Shown here: positions 17,508 through 26,676 of the stretch, one piece after another
Position numbering within the stretch: position 1 is the stretch's first letter
Layout: the number at the start of each line of letters is the position of its first letter
NCBI GenBank assembly: GCA_016720825.1
Contig: JADKJV010000007.1
Span: forward strand, 124,001 to 188,000
DNA: 64,000 nt
Direction of reading: 5' to 3'
Source of the DNA: Chitinophagaceae bacterium
GTDB taxonomy: Bacteria; Bacteroidota; Bacteroidia; Chitinophagales; Chitinophagaceae
Program-made: the position numbers and the translations under genes
Notes under the pieces: model-generated
Seen by the model: only the letters and a program-made list of their open reading frames with translations
Told to the model about the DNA's origin: nothing
Databases searched by the model: none

Positions 17508-18260
17508 TTACCGTCCATACTCATCCCCATACTCCTCCGCATACTTCTCATACCTCTTTATCAGCGCAATGTTCTTCTTCTCGATTTCCGTCAGCCTGTC
17601 TTTGATCACCACATTGTCCGGTACATACCAGTCTTCCATTTCAAACATCTGGCGGAGTTCTTTTTTCTTGAAGCAGAAGCCGTGGCGGGCAAAAATTTCG
17701 TTGCGCATGTATTCGAGGTCTTCTTTCATCATATTCTCCACGTCTTTGGTGGTGAGTAATCTTTGGGAAGCTTCGGGAAAGCTGCCGACGTCGGTTTTAT
17801 ATTCAAACACTTTGCGCTGGAGGACAAATTCTTTTGATTTCTGTTTGGGATCATTGGGTTTCCAGGAACCGTTCAGGGCATTCGGGTTGCCTTTCTGCAT
17901 GTTGAAATGGAATGCGCCGTCATATTTATCATCGCCGGGTTCTTTGGCATCCACTACAAACTGCACATCATCCTGGGTAAATGTTCCGGCAAAGGGCCGG
18001 TCGTTACCACCCACTACGGAACGGCCGAGCACGGAATCACCTTCTGCCTTTACAACCAGCAGGGTTATCTTGTTGTCGCCAAAAGCACCCACAAAAGAAC
18101 CCAGCATTATTTTCAGCGGGTTTTCAGCGGGAGGTGTTGATGCATTATTGGTTGTTGCTGATGTGTCAGATTTTGTTTTCTCTGTTTCGCCGCCCTGTTT
18201 GCTGTTATTACAGGATACGAATATCGCTCCGGCTACAACCAGGAATGACAGTTTTCTCAT
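17508..18260 (-). CDS. Lipoprotein with C-terminal YARHG domain
   Basis: A 250-residue protein with a lipoprotein signal ending FVSC (Cys17), a Ser/Thr/Ala linker, a beta-rich middle (about 45-155) and a C-terminal YARHG domain (about 175-235) whose core reads MRNEIFARHGFCF...MFEMEDWYVP. YARHG domains occur in exported bacterial proteins and are thought to be extracellular. It is divergent from a DUF2306 membrane protein with only 29 bases between. Confidence 0.85.
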   Translation of the reverse strand: MRKLSFLVVAGAIFVSCNNSKQGGETEKTKSDTSATTNNASTPPAENPLKIMLGSFVGAFGDNKITLLVVKAEGDSVLGRSVVGGNDRPFAGTFTQDDVQFVVDAKEPGDDKYDGAFHFNMQKGNPNALNGSWKPNDPKQKSKEFVLQRKVFEYKTDVGSFPEASQRLLTTKDVENMMKEDLEYMRNEIFARHGFCFKKKELRQMFEMEDWYVPDNVVIKDRLTEIEKKNIALIKRYEKYAEEYGDEYGR

Positions 18261-18289
18261 GTTGAATGGTTTAAATTTGTAGAAGGTGA

Positions 18290-18979
18290 TTGGTTTCCGT
18301 CGTGCAACTAAAAATACTACAAAATATCAGGCATACAAACATTCCCGACGCGATCTGGCTCGGCATGCTGGCTTTTTTCACCTTCCTGATGGCTAAGATC
18401 ACTGTGGTTTATATGCCTTATCATACCGATGTGGGCTTTCTGCGCATCAAACAGCAATACATTGACATTGACCTCTGGCGTACAGCTTTCTTCATTCACG
18501 TCTATGCCAGCATGTGGGTTTTATTCGCCGGTTTCACCCAGTTCTCCCGCACACTGATGAGAACCCGCCCCAAACTCCACCGCACACTCGGCTATATTTA
18601 TTCGATTGATTTATTACTCATCACCGGTCCCGCCGGACTCATCATGGGCTTTTACGCCAATGGTGGCACCGCCTCACGCATTGCTTTTGTCCTGCTCGCC
18701 GTGCTGTGGATGTTTTTTACCGTCATGGCCATCATCAAAGCCAAACAAAAAGATTTCATCCGCCACCGGCAGTATATGATACGCAGTTATGCGCTCACTT
18801 TATCAGCGTTGACACTGCGTGCGTGGAAATATGGAATTACCAATACGGTGCATGTGCCGCCGATGGATGTGTATCGGGTGGTGGCGTGGTTGGGATGGGT
18901 GGGGAATCTTGTGGTAGCTGAGTATATAATTTATAAGACCCGGAAGAAAAGAATTTTTACCACAAGGGACACAAAGTAA
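18290..18979 (+). CDS. DUF2306 domain-containing membrane protein
   Basis: About 229 residues with six or so predicted membrane spans and the DUF2306 pattern: RTAFFIHVYASMWVLFAGFTQF, RPKLHRTLGYIYSI, and RHRQYMIRSYALTLSALTLR. Conserved His and Arg in these segments suggest haem or quinone handling, but the family has no settled function. The start is uncertain: TTG at 18290 or GTG at 18302; the first ATG (codon 26) would remove part of span 1. The last residues run into a dispersed repeat. Confidence 0.8.
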   Translation: MVSVVQLKILQNIRHTNIPDAIWLGMLAFFTFLMAKITVVYMPYHTDVGFLRIKQQYIDIDLWRTAFFIHVYASMWVLFAGFTQFSRTLMRTRPKLHRTLGYIYSIDLLLITGPAGLIMGFYANGGTASRIAFVLLAVLWMFFTVMAIIKAKQKDFIRHRQYMIRSYALTLSALTLRAWKYGITNTVHVPPMDVYRVVAWLGWVGNLVVAEYIIYKTRKKRIFTTRDTK

Positions 18980-19110
18980 AAACCCCGCTTTCGCTACGCT
19001 TCAGCGGACAAAGAAAAGCCACAAGGGTAGAAACCTTGTGGCCGTTGCGTGCCCGCCGAAGCAAAGCGTAGGCGGGTGTATTTCTTTGTGCACTTAGTGG
19101 TAAAAAAAAA
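18957..19110. repeat. Dispersed palindromic repeat, ACCACAAG/CTTTGTG family
   Basis: The ends read TACCACAAGGGACACAAAG and CTTTGTGCACTTAGTGGTA, with inner inverted segments (CCACAAGG/CCTTGTGG, and CGCTACGCTTC/GAAGCAAAGCG). Related elements lie at 40818-40917 and 55355-55458, with half a copy at 39490-39506. It sits between convergent genes and could act as a bidirectional terminator. Confidence 0.7.
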
Positions 19111-20226
19111 TTACTGATTCAGCATCAGTGGCATCACCAGCATCAGCAGCTCCTCATTCTCATCCTGGTCCGTCGGCTTCAGGATACCCGCTTTAGTTGG
19201 TGTTGACAATTCAATATTCACATCATCGCTTTCCGTTGCACTCAGCATTTCAATCAGGAAACGCGCGTTGAAAGCAATCATCAGGTCTTCACCGTTGTAC
19301 TGGCATTTCATGCGCTCATTACCTTCAAAGCTGAAGTCAACATCCTGTGCGGCGAGTTGTAATTCGCTGCCGCTGATACTCAGGGCTACCTGGTTGGTGC
19401 TCTTGTTAGAGAACACGCTTACACGGCGCAGGGCACTCTGGAAATCATTTTTATTTACAGTGAGGCGATAGGGGTTATCAGTTGGGATCACCACTTTATA
19501 ATCCGGGAAGCGTGCGTCGATCAGACGGCAGCTCATCTGTGTGGTACCATGTTTTACAAAAAGGTGGTTGCTGTTATAGCTCAGCGTCAGCTCATCATCA
19601 TTACCGGGGATGGCTGATTTCAGCAGGTTCAGCGGTTTACGCGGAACAATGAAAGAATCGGTTTTGGGGCAATGAACATCTTTGCGCTTGTAACGAACCA
19701 GCCTGTGGGCATCAGTAGCCACACACTGCAGGCCTTTTTTATCCAGTTCAAAGAAAACACCGGTCATGGCGGGACGCAGGTCGTCGCTGCTTGTAGCAAA
19801 CAGTGTTTTGGAAATCGCCGTGATCAGCGCGGAAGCGGGCATGGTAAAGGATGTGGTGTCGTCGCCGGCAGGTTCTTTGGGGAAATTGTCCGGATTCTCA
19901 CCCATCACCTTGTACTTACCATTATCACTGGTGATTTCTATACCGAAATTCTTGTCAATATTAAATGTCAGTGGCTGGTCGGGCAGGTTTTTCAGCGAAT
20001 CCAGGAGGATTTTCGCAGGAATACAAACCTTGCCGGTGTCTTTGGCTTCCACATCCAGTTGAACCCGCATAACGGTTTCCAGGTCGGTGGCTACCACGGT
20101 CAGCTTATTTTTTTCAACTTCAAACAGGAAATCCTCCAGGATGGGCAATACGGTATTGGCATTGATAACCCCGGCTATATGCTGCAGTTGCTTCAGTAAA
20201 GAAGAGGAAGAGGCGATAAACTTCAT
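19111..20226 (-). CDS. dnaN: DNA polymerase III subunit beta (sliding clamp)
   Basis: A 371-residue beta clamp that tethers the replicative polymerase to DNA. It shows the three-domain clamp pattern with SSLLKQLQHIAGVI at the start, LPILEDFLFEV, the ATDAHRLVRYKR motif in the middle domain and VMPLMLNQ at the C-terminus (family MPMR/MPLM end). Length is normal and the start is the ATG at 20226. It stands alone, not beside dnaA, which is common in Bacteroidota. Confidence 0.96.
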   Translation of the reverse strand: MKFIASSSSLLKQLQHIAGVINANTVLPILEDFLFEVEKNKLTVVATDLETVMRVQLDVEAKDTGKVCIPAKILLDSLKNLPDQPLTFNIDKNFGIEITSDNGKYKVMGENPDNFPKEPAGDDTTSFTMPASALITAISKTLFATSSDDLRPAMTGVFFELDKKGLQCVATDAHRLVRYKRKDVHCPKTDSFIVPRKPLNLLKSAIPGNDDELTLSYNSNHLFVKHGTTQMSCRLIDARFPDYKVVIPTDNPYRLTVNKNDFQSALRRVSVFSNKSTNQVALSISGSELQLAAQDVDFSFEGNERMKCQYNGEDLMIAFNARFLIEMLSATESDDVNIELSTPTKAGILKPTDQDENEELLMLVMPLMLNQ

Positions 20227-20244
20227 CTGTCAAATCGTTTGAGG

Positions 20245-20273
20245 CGAAACTACTGATTTTTAGATTATACCAA
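20245..20273 (-). promoter_or_regulatory. Predicted dnaN promoter
   Basis: Minus strand: TTG at 20273-20271, 18-base spacer, TAGTTTCG at 20252-20245 (7 of 8 to TAnnTTTG). It lies 19 bases before the dnaN ATG. Confidence 0.5.
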
Positions 20274-20378
20274 GCAGGGGGCTGGCTGTTGGGGATATTT
20301 AAAGCTAAAAAGGTTGGGGGAATATTTGGTTTCCCGGACAGCAAATTCCTTAACTTGCCTTACTTCAAAAACCATTAC

Positions 20379-21698
20379 ATGTTCGACAAACTTTTTGGCC
20401 GTGGCCGCAAAAAGGAGGATGGGGCTGCCAAACCAGTAATACCCTTTGGACGCTACTCGGATAATAACAAGCCCGTAGCCAAGGTAAACCGGTGGACCGA
20501 TGCCGACAACCTCTATAAGGAAAAGAAATTTACAGAGAGCCTGGATGCCTTTTTTGAGTACCTGCGTGACGACAATATTCAGAATGTAGTCTATGAGCGC
20601 AATGGCGCTGAAGGCCGCTTTGAACTTTACCAGGGATCCAAGATTGTAAGGGGGAAATTCGACAAGGACCTGCTCCGCGCCGAAGTGACCCTTGCCCGTA
20701 TGCCACAGCCATCTGTACCCGTGATGCGCCGCCTGCTGGAAATGAACTTCAACCTGTATTACAGCCGTTTTGCACTGGATAGCGACAGGCTTTGCATGGG
20801 TTTTGACACCGACATGGAAACTGCCAGTCCCAGTAAGCTGTATTACGGCCTTAAAGAACTGGCCACCAAAGCCGATAAACAGGACGACCTGCTGGTGCAG
20901 GACTTCGCCAACCTCGAAACCACCGATATCGAACATATTGGCAATGTTACCGACCACGAAAAAGAGGTCAAACATGCCTGGATGGTCCGCTGGATCTCCC
21001 AAACGCTTGATACCATCGCCGGTGTGGATGCCGATAAATTCTCCGGAGGTATCGCCTACATGCTCCTGGCGCTGATTTACCGCCTCGATTACCTGCTGGC
21101 TCCCGAAGGCAAACTGCTGAACGACCTGGAAAGGATCGGCGGCATTTATTTCAAAAAAGATGAGCGCCCGGTAATTGAAAAGAACCGCGATATGGTGGAA
21201 GAGTTTAAAAAACTCAAGGACCGTCCCAAAGAGGATATTTTCCGCTACCTGTTCCGTTCCAAATACACGTTTTCGATTGTGGCTCCCCAGCAATACAAGG
21301 CTATTGCCGATTCAATCCATGGTGCCAACCAGAATATGATCTGGTACCGCGATAACAACTATCCTTTTATTGCCACACAGGTTTCCGAATACGGTGTTTC
21401 TTATTGCCAGTATTCATACAGCCTGCCGCGCGCCATCACGGAATTCTTCCAGCTGTTCATGATGATCAATTATTCCGATTTCTTTGCGGAACTCGGTTTT
21501 GAAAGATATTATGATCCTGCGAATAATAAATTTGAACAGGACATGATTGCTGACCGCATCCGTGCGATCCAAACGGCCTGGAAAGAGAAATTCCCATTGA
21601 TGGATTTTAAAATCCAGAATCTGAAATACGATAACCTGGCCATGTTTGATTTTACATTCACCAATGAACTTGAAGTACTGAACACTGAACCCAAATAA
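20379..21698 (+). CDS. Uncharacterised cytoplasmic protein with YbjN-like N-terminal region
   Basis: A 439-residue protein with no signal peptide or membrane span. Residues about 35-180 look like a YbjN/type III chaperone-like alpha-beta domain (FFEYLRDDNIQNVVYERNG, then LARMPQPSVPVMRRLLEMNF). The rest is mostly helical, with no motif I recognise. I choose the ATG at 20379 (MFDKLFGRG) over the 30-residue upstream extension. It ends 2 bases before the protease gene, so the two are surely co-expressed. Both contain a YbjN-like domain, which suggests the proteins act together. Confidence 0.7.
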   Translation: MFDKLFGRGRKKEDGAAKPVIPFGRYSDNNKPVAKVNRWTDADNLYKEKKFTESLDAFFEYLRDDNIQNVVYERNGAEGRFELYQGSKIVRGKFDKDLLRAEVTLARMPQPSVPVMRRLLEMNFNLYYSRFALDSDRLCMGFDTDMETASPSKLYYGLKELATKADKQDDLLVQDFANLETTDIEHIGNVTDHEKEVKHAWMVRWISQTLDTIAGVDADKFSGGIAYMLLALIYRLDYLLAPEGKLLNDLERIGGIYFKKDERPVIEKNRDMVEEFKKLKDRPKEDIFRYLFRSKYTFSIVAPQQYKAIADSIHGANQNMIWYRDNNYPFIATQVSEYGVSYCQYSYSLPRAITEFFQLFMMINYSDFFAELGFERYYDPANNKFEQDMIADRIRAIQTAWKEKFPLMDFKIQNLKYDNLAMFDFTFTNELEVLNTEPK

Positions 21699-21700
21699 CT

Positions 21701-22801
21701 ATGGATTCACAGAACATCATCGAGCAATACCAGAAAGCCATTATCCAGATTGCCACCAGCAGCGGCACCGGCACGGGCTTTTATGTAAAGGAATACGACC
21801 TGATCGTTACCAATGATCACGTAGTCGCCGAAAACCCCGAAGTAACTATCGCCGGCAAAGCATTTGAAAAAGTGATGTCGCGCGTATGGTATACCGACCG
21901 CAAGCACGACCTGGCTTTCCTGGAAGCCCCGAAAAATATTGAACTGCCTGAAATCCGTCTCGGCCATTATGAAGAAATGAAAGACGGTGATGCGGTTGTG
22001 GCTATTGGCCATCCGTACGGTTTAAACTATACTGCTACACAGGGTGTGATTTCAAAAGTGGACCGCATCCGGGAAGGACTTAAGTTCATCCAGATTGATG
22101 CGGCTATTAATCCCGGTAACAGCGGTGGCCCGCTGGTAAACCAGAAAGGTGAAGTGATTGGCGTGAACTCCTTTATTATAAGGGGTGGCGACAACCTGGG
22201 TTTTGCGTTGCCGGTAAATTATCTCCGGGAAGCGCTGCTGATGTATAATCCGGTGCGCGGACAGGTTTCCACCCGCTGTTTTAGCTGCGATTTCCTGGTA
22301 ACATCTGCCAATATTGATACGAAGAAATATTGCCCCAGTTGCGGAACAGAGGTTAAGCTTCCTGAGATCCCTGAAAAAGAAATTGAACCGGTTGGTGCCG
22401 CAAAAACCATTGAAGATATCCTGCGCGAACTGGGTAAAGATGTAAAACTCGCCCGCGAAGGCGTGAATACCTGGAGTGTGCGTGAGGGTTCGGCTAAAAT
22501 CAAGATCAGTTATAATGCGGAGAATTTCTTCATTGCCGGGGATGCCTATCTCTGCCAGATGCCTTCTGATGCGGCTAAAATAAAACCGCTTTACCAGTAC
22601 CTGCTCGAAGAAAATTACCGGGTAAACGGGCTGGTGCTGAGTTGTGTAAAACAAAATATTGTACTCAGCTGTATTATGTACGATCTGGATATGACGAAAG
22701 AAGGTGGTGCAGAAGCCTTCCGCACTCTTTTCCAGAAAGCGGATTATTATGATGATCATCTGAAGAGTGTATTCGGCTGTACGGTACGACTCGAAGAGTA
22801 A
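21701..22801 (+). CDS. Trypsin-like (S1C) serine protease with zinc ribbon and YbjN-like domain
   Basis: A 366-residue protein with three parts. Residues 1-185 form a DegP-like protease domain with His40 in TNDHVV, Asp70 in KHDLAFL and Ser141 in NPGNSGGP, so the triad is intact. Residues 193-214 hold a CxxC...CxxC zinc ribbon (CFSCDF, YCPSCG). Residues about 230-366 resemble a YbjN/chaperone-like domain (FFIAGDAYLCQMP, YQYLLEENY). There is no PDZ domain and no signal peptide, unlike ordinary DegP/HtrA, so it is probably cytoplasmic. It forms a tight pair with the upstream gene. Confidence 0.8.
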   Translation: MDSQNIIEQYQKAIIQIATSSGTGTGFYVKEYDLIVTNDHVVAENPEVTIAGKAFEKVMSRVWYTDRKHDLAFLEAPKNIELPEIRLGHYEEMKDGDAVVAIGHPYGLNYTATQGVISKVDRIREGLKFIQIDAAINPGNSGGPLVNQKGEVIGVNSFIIRGGDNLGFALPVNYLREALLMYNPVRGQVSTRCFSCDFLVTSANIDTKKYCPSCGTEVKLPEIPEKEIEPVGAAKTIEDILRELGKDVKLAREGVNTWSVREGSAKIKISYNAENFFIAGDAYLCQMPSDAAKIKPLYQYLLEENYRVNGLVLSCVKQNIVLSCIMYDLDMTKEGGAEAFRTLFQKADYYDDHLKSVFGCTVRLEE

Positions 22802-22839
22802 TAACAATCATTCCCATACTTTTTTACTAATTTATCGGT

Positions 22840-25791
22840 GTGAAACCGATAACCAGCTTTTCATATTCCCATTATTTCATCAATCGGGTTAAATGCCTGT
22901 TGCGGCATGTAACCTGCTTACTGGTTGCTGTATTTTCTTTTTGCAATGGGAATTTGTTTTCACAAACCACGCAAACCATTCATTACACCACCCGCGAAGG
23001 GCTTTCTTCCAATTCAGTTTACAGAACCGTGTTAGACAACCGTGGTTTTTTATGGATTGCCACGGAAAACGGCCTCTCACGTTATGATGGCCGTCGTTTC
23101 GAAATATTTACTACGGCGAGTGGCTTAACCGACAATGAAATCATTGATTTATTTACTGACAGCTCAGGCAGGGTATGGGCGATTCCATTCCGCAGATCAC
23201 CCTGTTATTATAATCCCGGTGCCAACCGTTTTGAAAACGCTTCCACACAACCGGCATTGAATAAAATTGACCTGGCCAATACACACCAGGTGAATGTGCT
23301 TGAATTCGGCGGAGTCTGTTTCACCAATAACCAGCGGGAATTGTTTATTTATAAACACGATTCGGTGCAGGTGATCCGTCAGTTTATGGCGCCCAAATCC
23401 CTGATTCCGCGGAAAATCATAGAATATCAACCAGACCATTACCTGCTCGTTTCTGATGATTCACTCCGCTACCTGCAGGACGGAAAAGTGGTAAAGAAGA
23501 TTGCTTTCCAGGCCCACAGCCAGCAGATGGAATACCTCCATCATAATCTATACCTGGTACAGGAAAACCGGGTACAGAAATATGCAGTCAGCACAAAGGG
23601 TGATGTATCACTTTTACTCTCCAGCGAATTCCCTTTTGGCATCCGGATCTTTTGCAACACCGGGAAAAATTTCAGTATCACGTCGGTGAATGGCAACACC
23701 TATTTGCTGGATACGGCAAGGTTGCAGATCAGCGATATTATATATAATAAAGCCGAAGTAAGGAATGTGCTGGAAGATGCGGATGGTAACAGCTGGCTCT
23801 CCACCATGGAAAACGGGCTGATTAAAATCCAGCAGAAAAGGATTTCATCATATACTGCCATTCCGGAAATACAGAAAAACTTCAACGCGCTATTGGTAAA
23901 AGACGGACATATCATTGCCGGCACCAACAGCGGGGAGCTGTTTCTTTATGACGGCTTATACAACGTGCGGCGTATTGCACTTACCCCCGAACGGAATATT
24001 GATGCCTGGGTGCGGAAAATCCTGCCAACACCATCGGGGATTTATGTATCCACACAAGCCGGTTCTTTTCTCTATGATAATGCCCTGAAAAAACCATTGC
24101 GTTCTTTTACCGCTGCAGCCAATCATTCATCCAAAACAGCGGTCATGCTGAATGATTCCATCCTGGGACTCGGCACACATGCGATGGCCTGGAAATATAA
24201 CCTGCGGACAGAAAGATCCACCGACAGTATTACCAAAAGAGTAATTTCTATCGCAGCCGACCGGAAGGGACTGGTATACATCGGCTCCAATGATGGATTG
24301 TACCGCTGGGATAAGGATTCTTTGTTTTCATTCGGCAATATTTACAAAGCCTGCACGTACCGCGTGAACAGCATGGTTTGTTCTCCTGATAATATTTTAT
24401 GGGTGGGATTAGGCTCCGACTCTTTGCTTGCCCTGCAGGATGGAAGCCGGATTGCTTCATTATCACTCGGCGATGTGATACCCGGTAATATCTGCAAGTC
24501 ACTTTATTGCAACCGCAATGGCGAAGTATGGCTTGGCACCAACAAAGGACTGAATAAAATCAATTATACCTGGAAAGGCGGGCAGTTTGCATTTACCAAC
24601 ACCTATTATGGTACCGCCGACGGATTGATTGGCGAACAGGTAAACGATATCACCATTGTAAGTGATACGGTTTATGTGGCGACTACCGGCGGTATCAGTT
24701 ACCTCCCGGTGAATTTGTTGCTGCCCGTTGCAGATATCCCCAGCTTTATCACGCGCGTTATTATCAACAACCGGGAAACGGAACTGAAAAATGATTATGT
24801 GCTTCCCTATTACCGGAACAATATCATTATCGAATTCTCCGGCGTGGACCTCACGGGATTTGTTCCCTTGTTTGAGTATAGCCTGAACGGCCGCGACTGG
24901 CAGCGCACCGAAAAAATTGAACTGGTAAAGCTCGCGCCGGGTGATTATAAAATCAGGATCCGCGCCATCCGCCGTGACGGACAACCTTCCACCCAGGAAG
25001 CTACCTTGAATATCCGCATCCGTACGCCATTCTGGAATAGTATTGTTTTCTGGGTGCTGGTTGTGCTGGTATCATTCGCTGCATCAATCTATTTCATCCA
25101 GAAACGAAACCGCCGCAAACAAAAAACGGCTATTGCCAAAGTTCTTACTGAAAAGAGAATCGCTGAACTGGAGATGCAGGCCCTGAAAGCACAGATCAAT
25201 CCGCATTTTGTATTCAATTGCCTGAATTCAATTAAAGGATTTATCTATGAGAAAGACTGGAAACAAGCTGATTTATATCTCGATAAATTCTCTGAACTGC
25301 TGCGCAGCACGATGGATAATGCAGAAGCGGCCATCATTACCTTACAGGAGGAAATGAAATACCTGAACACTTACCTGCAGCTTGAAAAACTCCGTTTTGG
25401 TGATAAGTTTGATTACAAGCTTTCATACTCACCCGGGCTCCGGCTTGATCAGTTATGGGTGCCTGCGATGTTATTACAGCCTTATGTGGAAAATGCGATC
25501 CGCCACGGTGTTCGTCACCGGGAAGATAACGGTGGAATGATACTGGTTGACATTCATGAAGAAGACGGCTATATTGTGTGCCGGATCATTGACAATGGCA
25601 TTGGCCGCGAGAAAGCGCAGAAACTGAAAACCGAAAACCATGTAGAATACCAGAGCCGCGGTATGCAATTGTCGCGCAGAAGAGCCGAGCTTTACCATAT
25701 CGGCCAGGAAGTAATTGATAAAAAAGACGACAAAGGAAACGCCGCCGGTACCACCGTTGTTGTACGGATACCAGATACATTGAAACCCTGA
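22840..25791 (+). CDS. LytS-type sensor histidine kinase with Reg_prop and Y_Y_Y sensor domains
   Basis: A 983-residue membrane sensor starting at a GTG, with a signal peptide or anchor (about 10-42). A large periplasmic propeller of two-component-regulator repeats follows (for example GFLWIATENGLSRYDG, GEVWLGTNKGLNKINY), then a Y_Y_Y domain (about 660-725), one membrane span near 735-755, a His_kinase domain with phospho-acceptor His in AQINPHFVFNCLNSIKGF and an ATPase domain with PYVENAIRHGVRH. It pairs with the LytTR regulator that starts 2 bases downstream. The module probably controls the exported-protein operon that follows; its signal is unknown. Confidence 0.92.
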   Translation: MKPITSFSYSHYFINRVKCLLRHVTCLLVAVFSFCNGNLFSQTTQTIHYTTREGLSSNSVYRTVLDNRGFLWIATENGLSRYDGRRFEIFTTASGLTDNEIIDLFTDSSGRVWAIPFRRSPCYYNPGANRFENASTQPALNKIDLANTHQVNVLEFGGVCFTNNQRELFIYKHDSVQVIRQFMAPKSLIPRKIIEYQPDHYLLVSDDSLRYLQDGKVVKKIAFQAHSQQMEYLHHNLYLVQENRVQKYAVSTKGDVSLLLSSEFPFGIRIFCNTGKNFSITSVNGNTYLLDTARLQISDIIYNKAEVRNVLEDADGNSWLSTMENGLIKIQQKRISSYTAIPEIQKNFNALLVKDGHIIAGTNSGELFLYDGLYNVRRIALTPERNIDAWVRKILPTPSGIYVSTQAGSFLYDNALKKPLRSFTAAANHSSKTAVMLNDSILGLGTHAMAWKYNLRTERSTDSITKRVISIAADRKGLVYIGSNDGLYRWDKDSLFSFGNIYKACTYRVNSMVCSPDNILWVGLGSDSLLALQDGSRIASLSLGDVIPGNICKSLYCNRNGEVWLGTNKGLNKINYTWKGGQFAFTNTYYGTADGLIGEQVNDITIVSDTVYVATTGGISYLPVNLLLPVADIPSFITRVIINNRETELKNDYVLPYYRNNIIIEFSGVDLTGFVPLFEYSLNGRDWQRTEKIELVKLAPGDYKIRIRAIRRDGQPSTQEATLNIRIRTPFWNSIVFWVLVVLVSFAASIYFIQKRNRRKQKTAIAKVLTEKRIAELEMQALKAQINPHFVFNCLNSIKGFIYEKDWKQADLYLDKFSELLRSTMDNAEAAIITLQEEMKYLNTYLQLEKLRFGDKFDYKLSYSPGLRLDQLWVPAMLLQPYVENAIRHGVRHREDNGGMILVDIHEEDGYIVCRIIDNGIGREKAQKLKTENHVEYQSRGMQLSRRRAELYHIGQEVIDKKDDKGNAAGTTVVVRIPDTLKP

Positions 25792-25793
25792 TC

Positions 25794-26561
25794 ATGACGC
25801 CACTCACCTGCATATTACTGGATGATGAAGCCGGAAACCTCCAGCTGCTGAAAAACATGCTTGCCATGCATTGTCCGCAGCTGACCATCCTGGCCGCTGA
25901 AACCAATGCAGAGAAGGGCATCCAGCAGATCAGCGCCCTGCAGCCGCAAATTGTTTTCCTCGATATTGAAATGCCCCGCATGAACGGTTTTGAAACTTTG
26001 CGCAAACTGGAACCGGTAAACTTTGAAGTAATCTTTGTAACCGCCTTCGGTAAATATGCCGTGCAGGCTTTTGAACACCACGCCGCCGGTTATGTAACCA
26101 AACCCGTGCAAGCCGAAAAATTACAGGCCGCTGTAAATGCAGCTGCTGTCAAGGATTGAACAGAAAAATGTCAATAAGCATTTGTTTTCCCTGCTGGAAC
26201 AATCCAGCCGCGATACGGCTCCTGAAAAAATACCACTGTCAACCACCAACGGACTTGTTTTCGTGAAGATCAGCGAGATCATGTACTGTGAAAGCAGCGG
26301 TAATTACACGAATTTCATTTTACAGGACGATAAAAGATTGTCGTCTCCCGGCAACTGGGTGAATATGAAAAACTGTTACCGGAAAACAATTTCACCCGTA
26401 TCCATGATAAATATATCATCAACCTCTCCTTTATTAAAGAATACATCAAAGGCAGCGGGGGTGAAGTGATTCTGGAGAATGGCAAAGAATTACCGGTCGC
26501 CTCACGCCGCAAAGAGGATTTTCTTTCCCGTTTTGAAAAATGGCTCCGCCGCAAGGCCTGA
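25794..26561 (+). CDS. LytTR family response regulator, broken by two frameshifts
   Basis: Three frame segments together make one regulator of about 256 residues. The receiver domain (25794-26150) is intact with phospho-Asp in VFLDIEMPRMNG and a KPVQAEKL end. The reading then moves by +1 near 26148-26154 (RIEQKNVNKHLFSLL, LytTR start, VFVKISEIMYCESSGNYT), and by -1 near 26338-26345 to give YEKLLPENNF, RIHDKYIINLSFI and EKWLRRKA up to the TGA at 26559. The two shifts fit one or two bases missing at AA and GG. The neighbouring kinase is intact, so consensus error is more likely than decay. Confidence 0.85.
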
Positions 26562-26676
26562 TCACGCATATACAACCAGCCCCGCCGCATATACAATCCG
26601 GAAAAAGCACCAGAAAATATGTTAGATTTTTATGATGGAAGGACTATTCCTTTCATTTTGAATCAAACCCAACGGC

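Noticed and set aside
20265..21293. 342-codon open frame antisense to the 20379-21698 gene
   Set aside because: The plus-strand frame has domain-like content and couples to the protease gene; the antisense frame has no recognisable family, signal or context.
26148..26345. Programmed frameshifting in the LytTR regulator
   Set aside because: No slippery heptamer plus stimulator is visible, and other unrelated genes in the window show similar small shifts, so sequence error is simpler.
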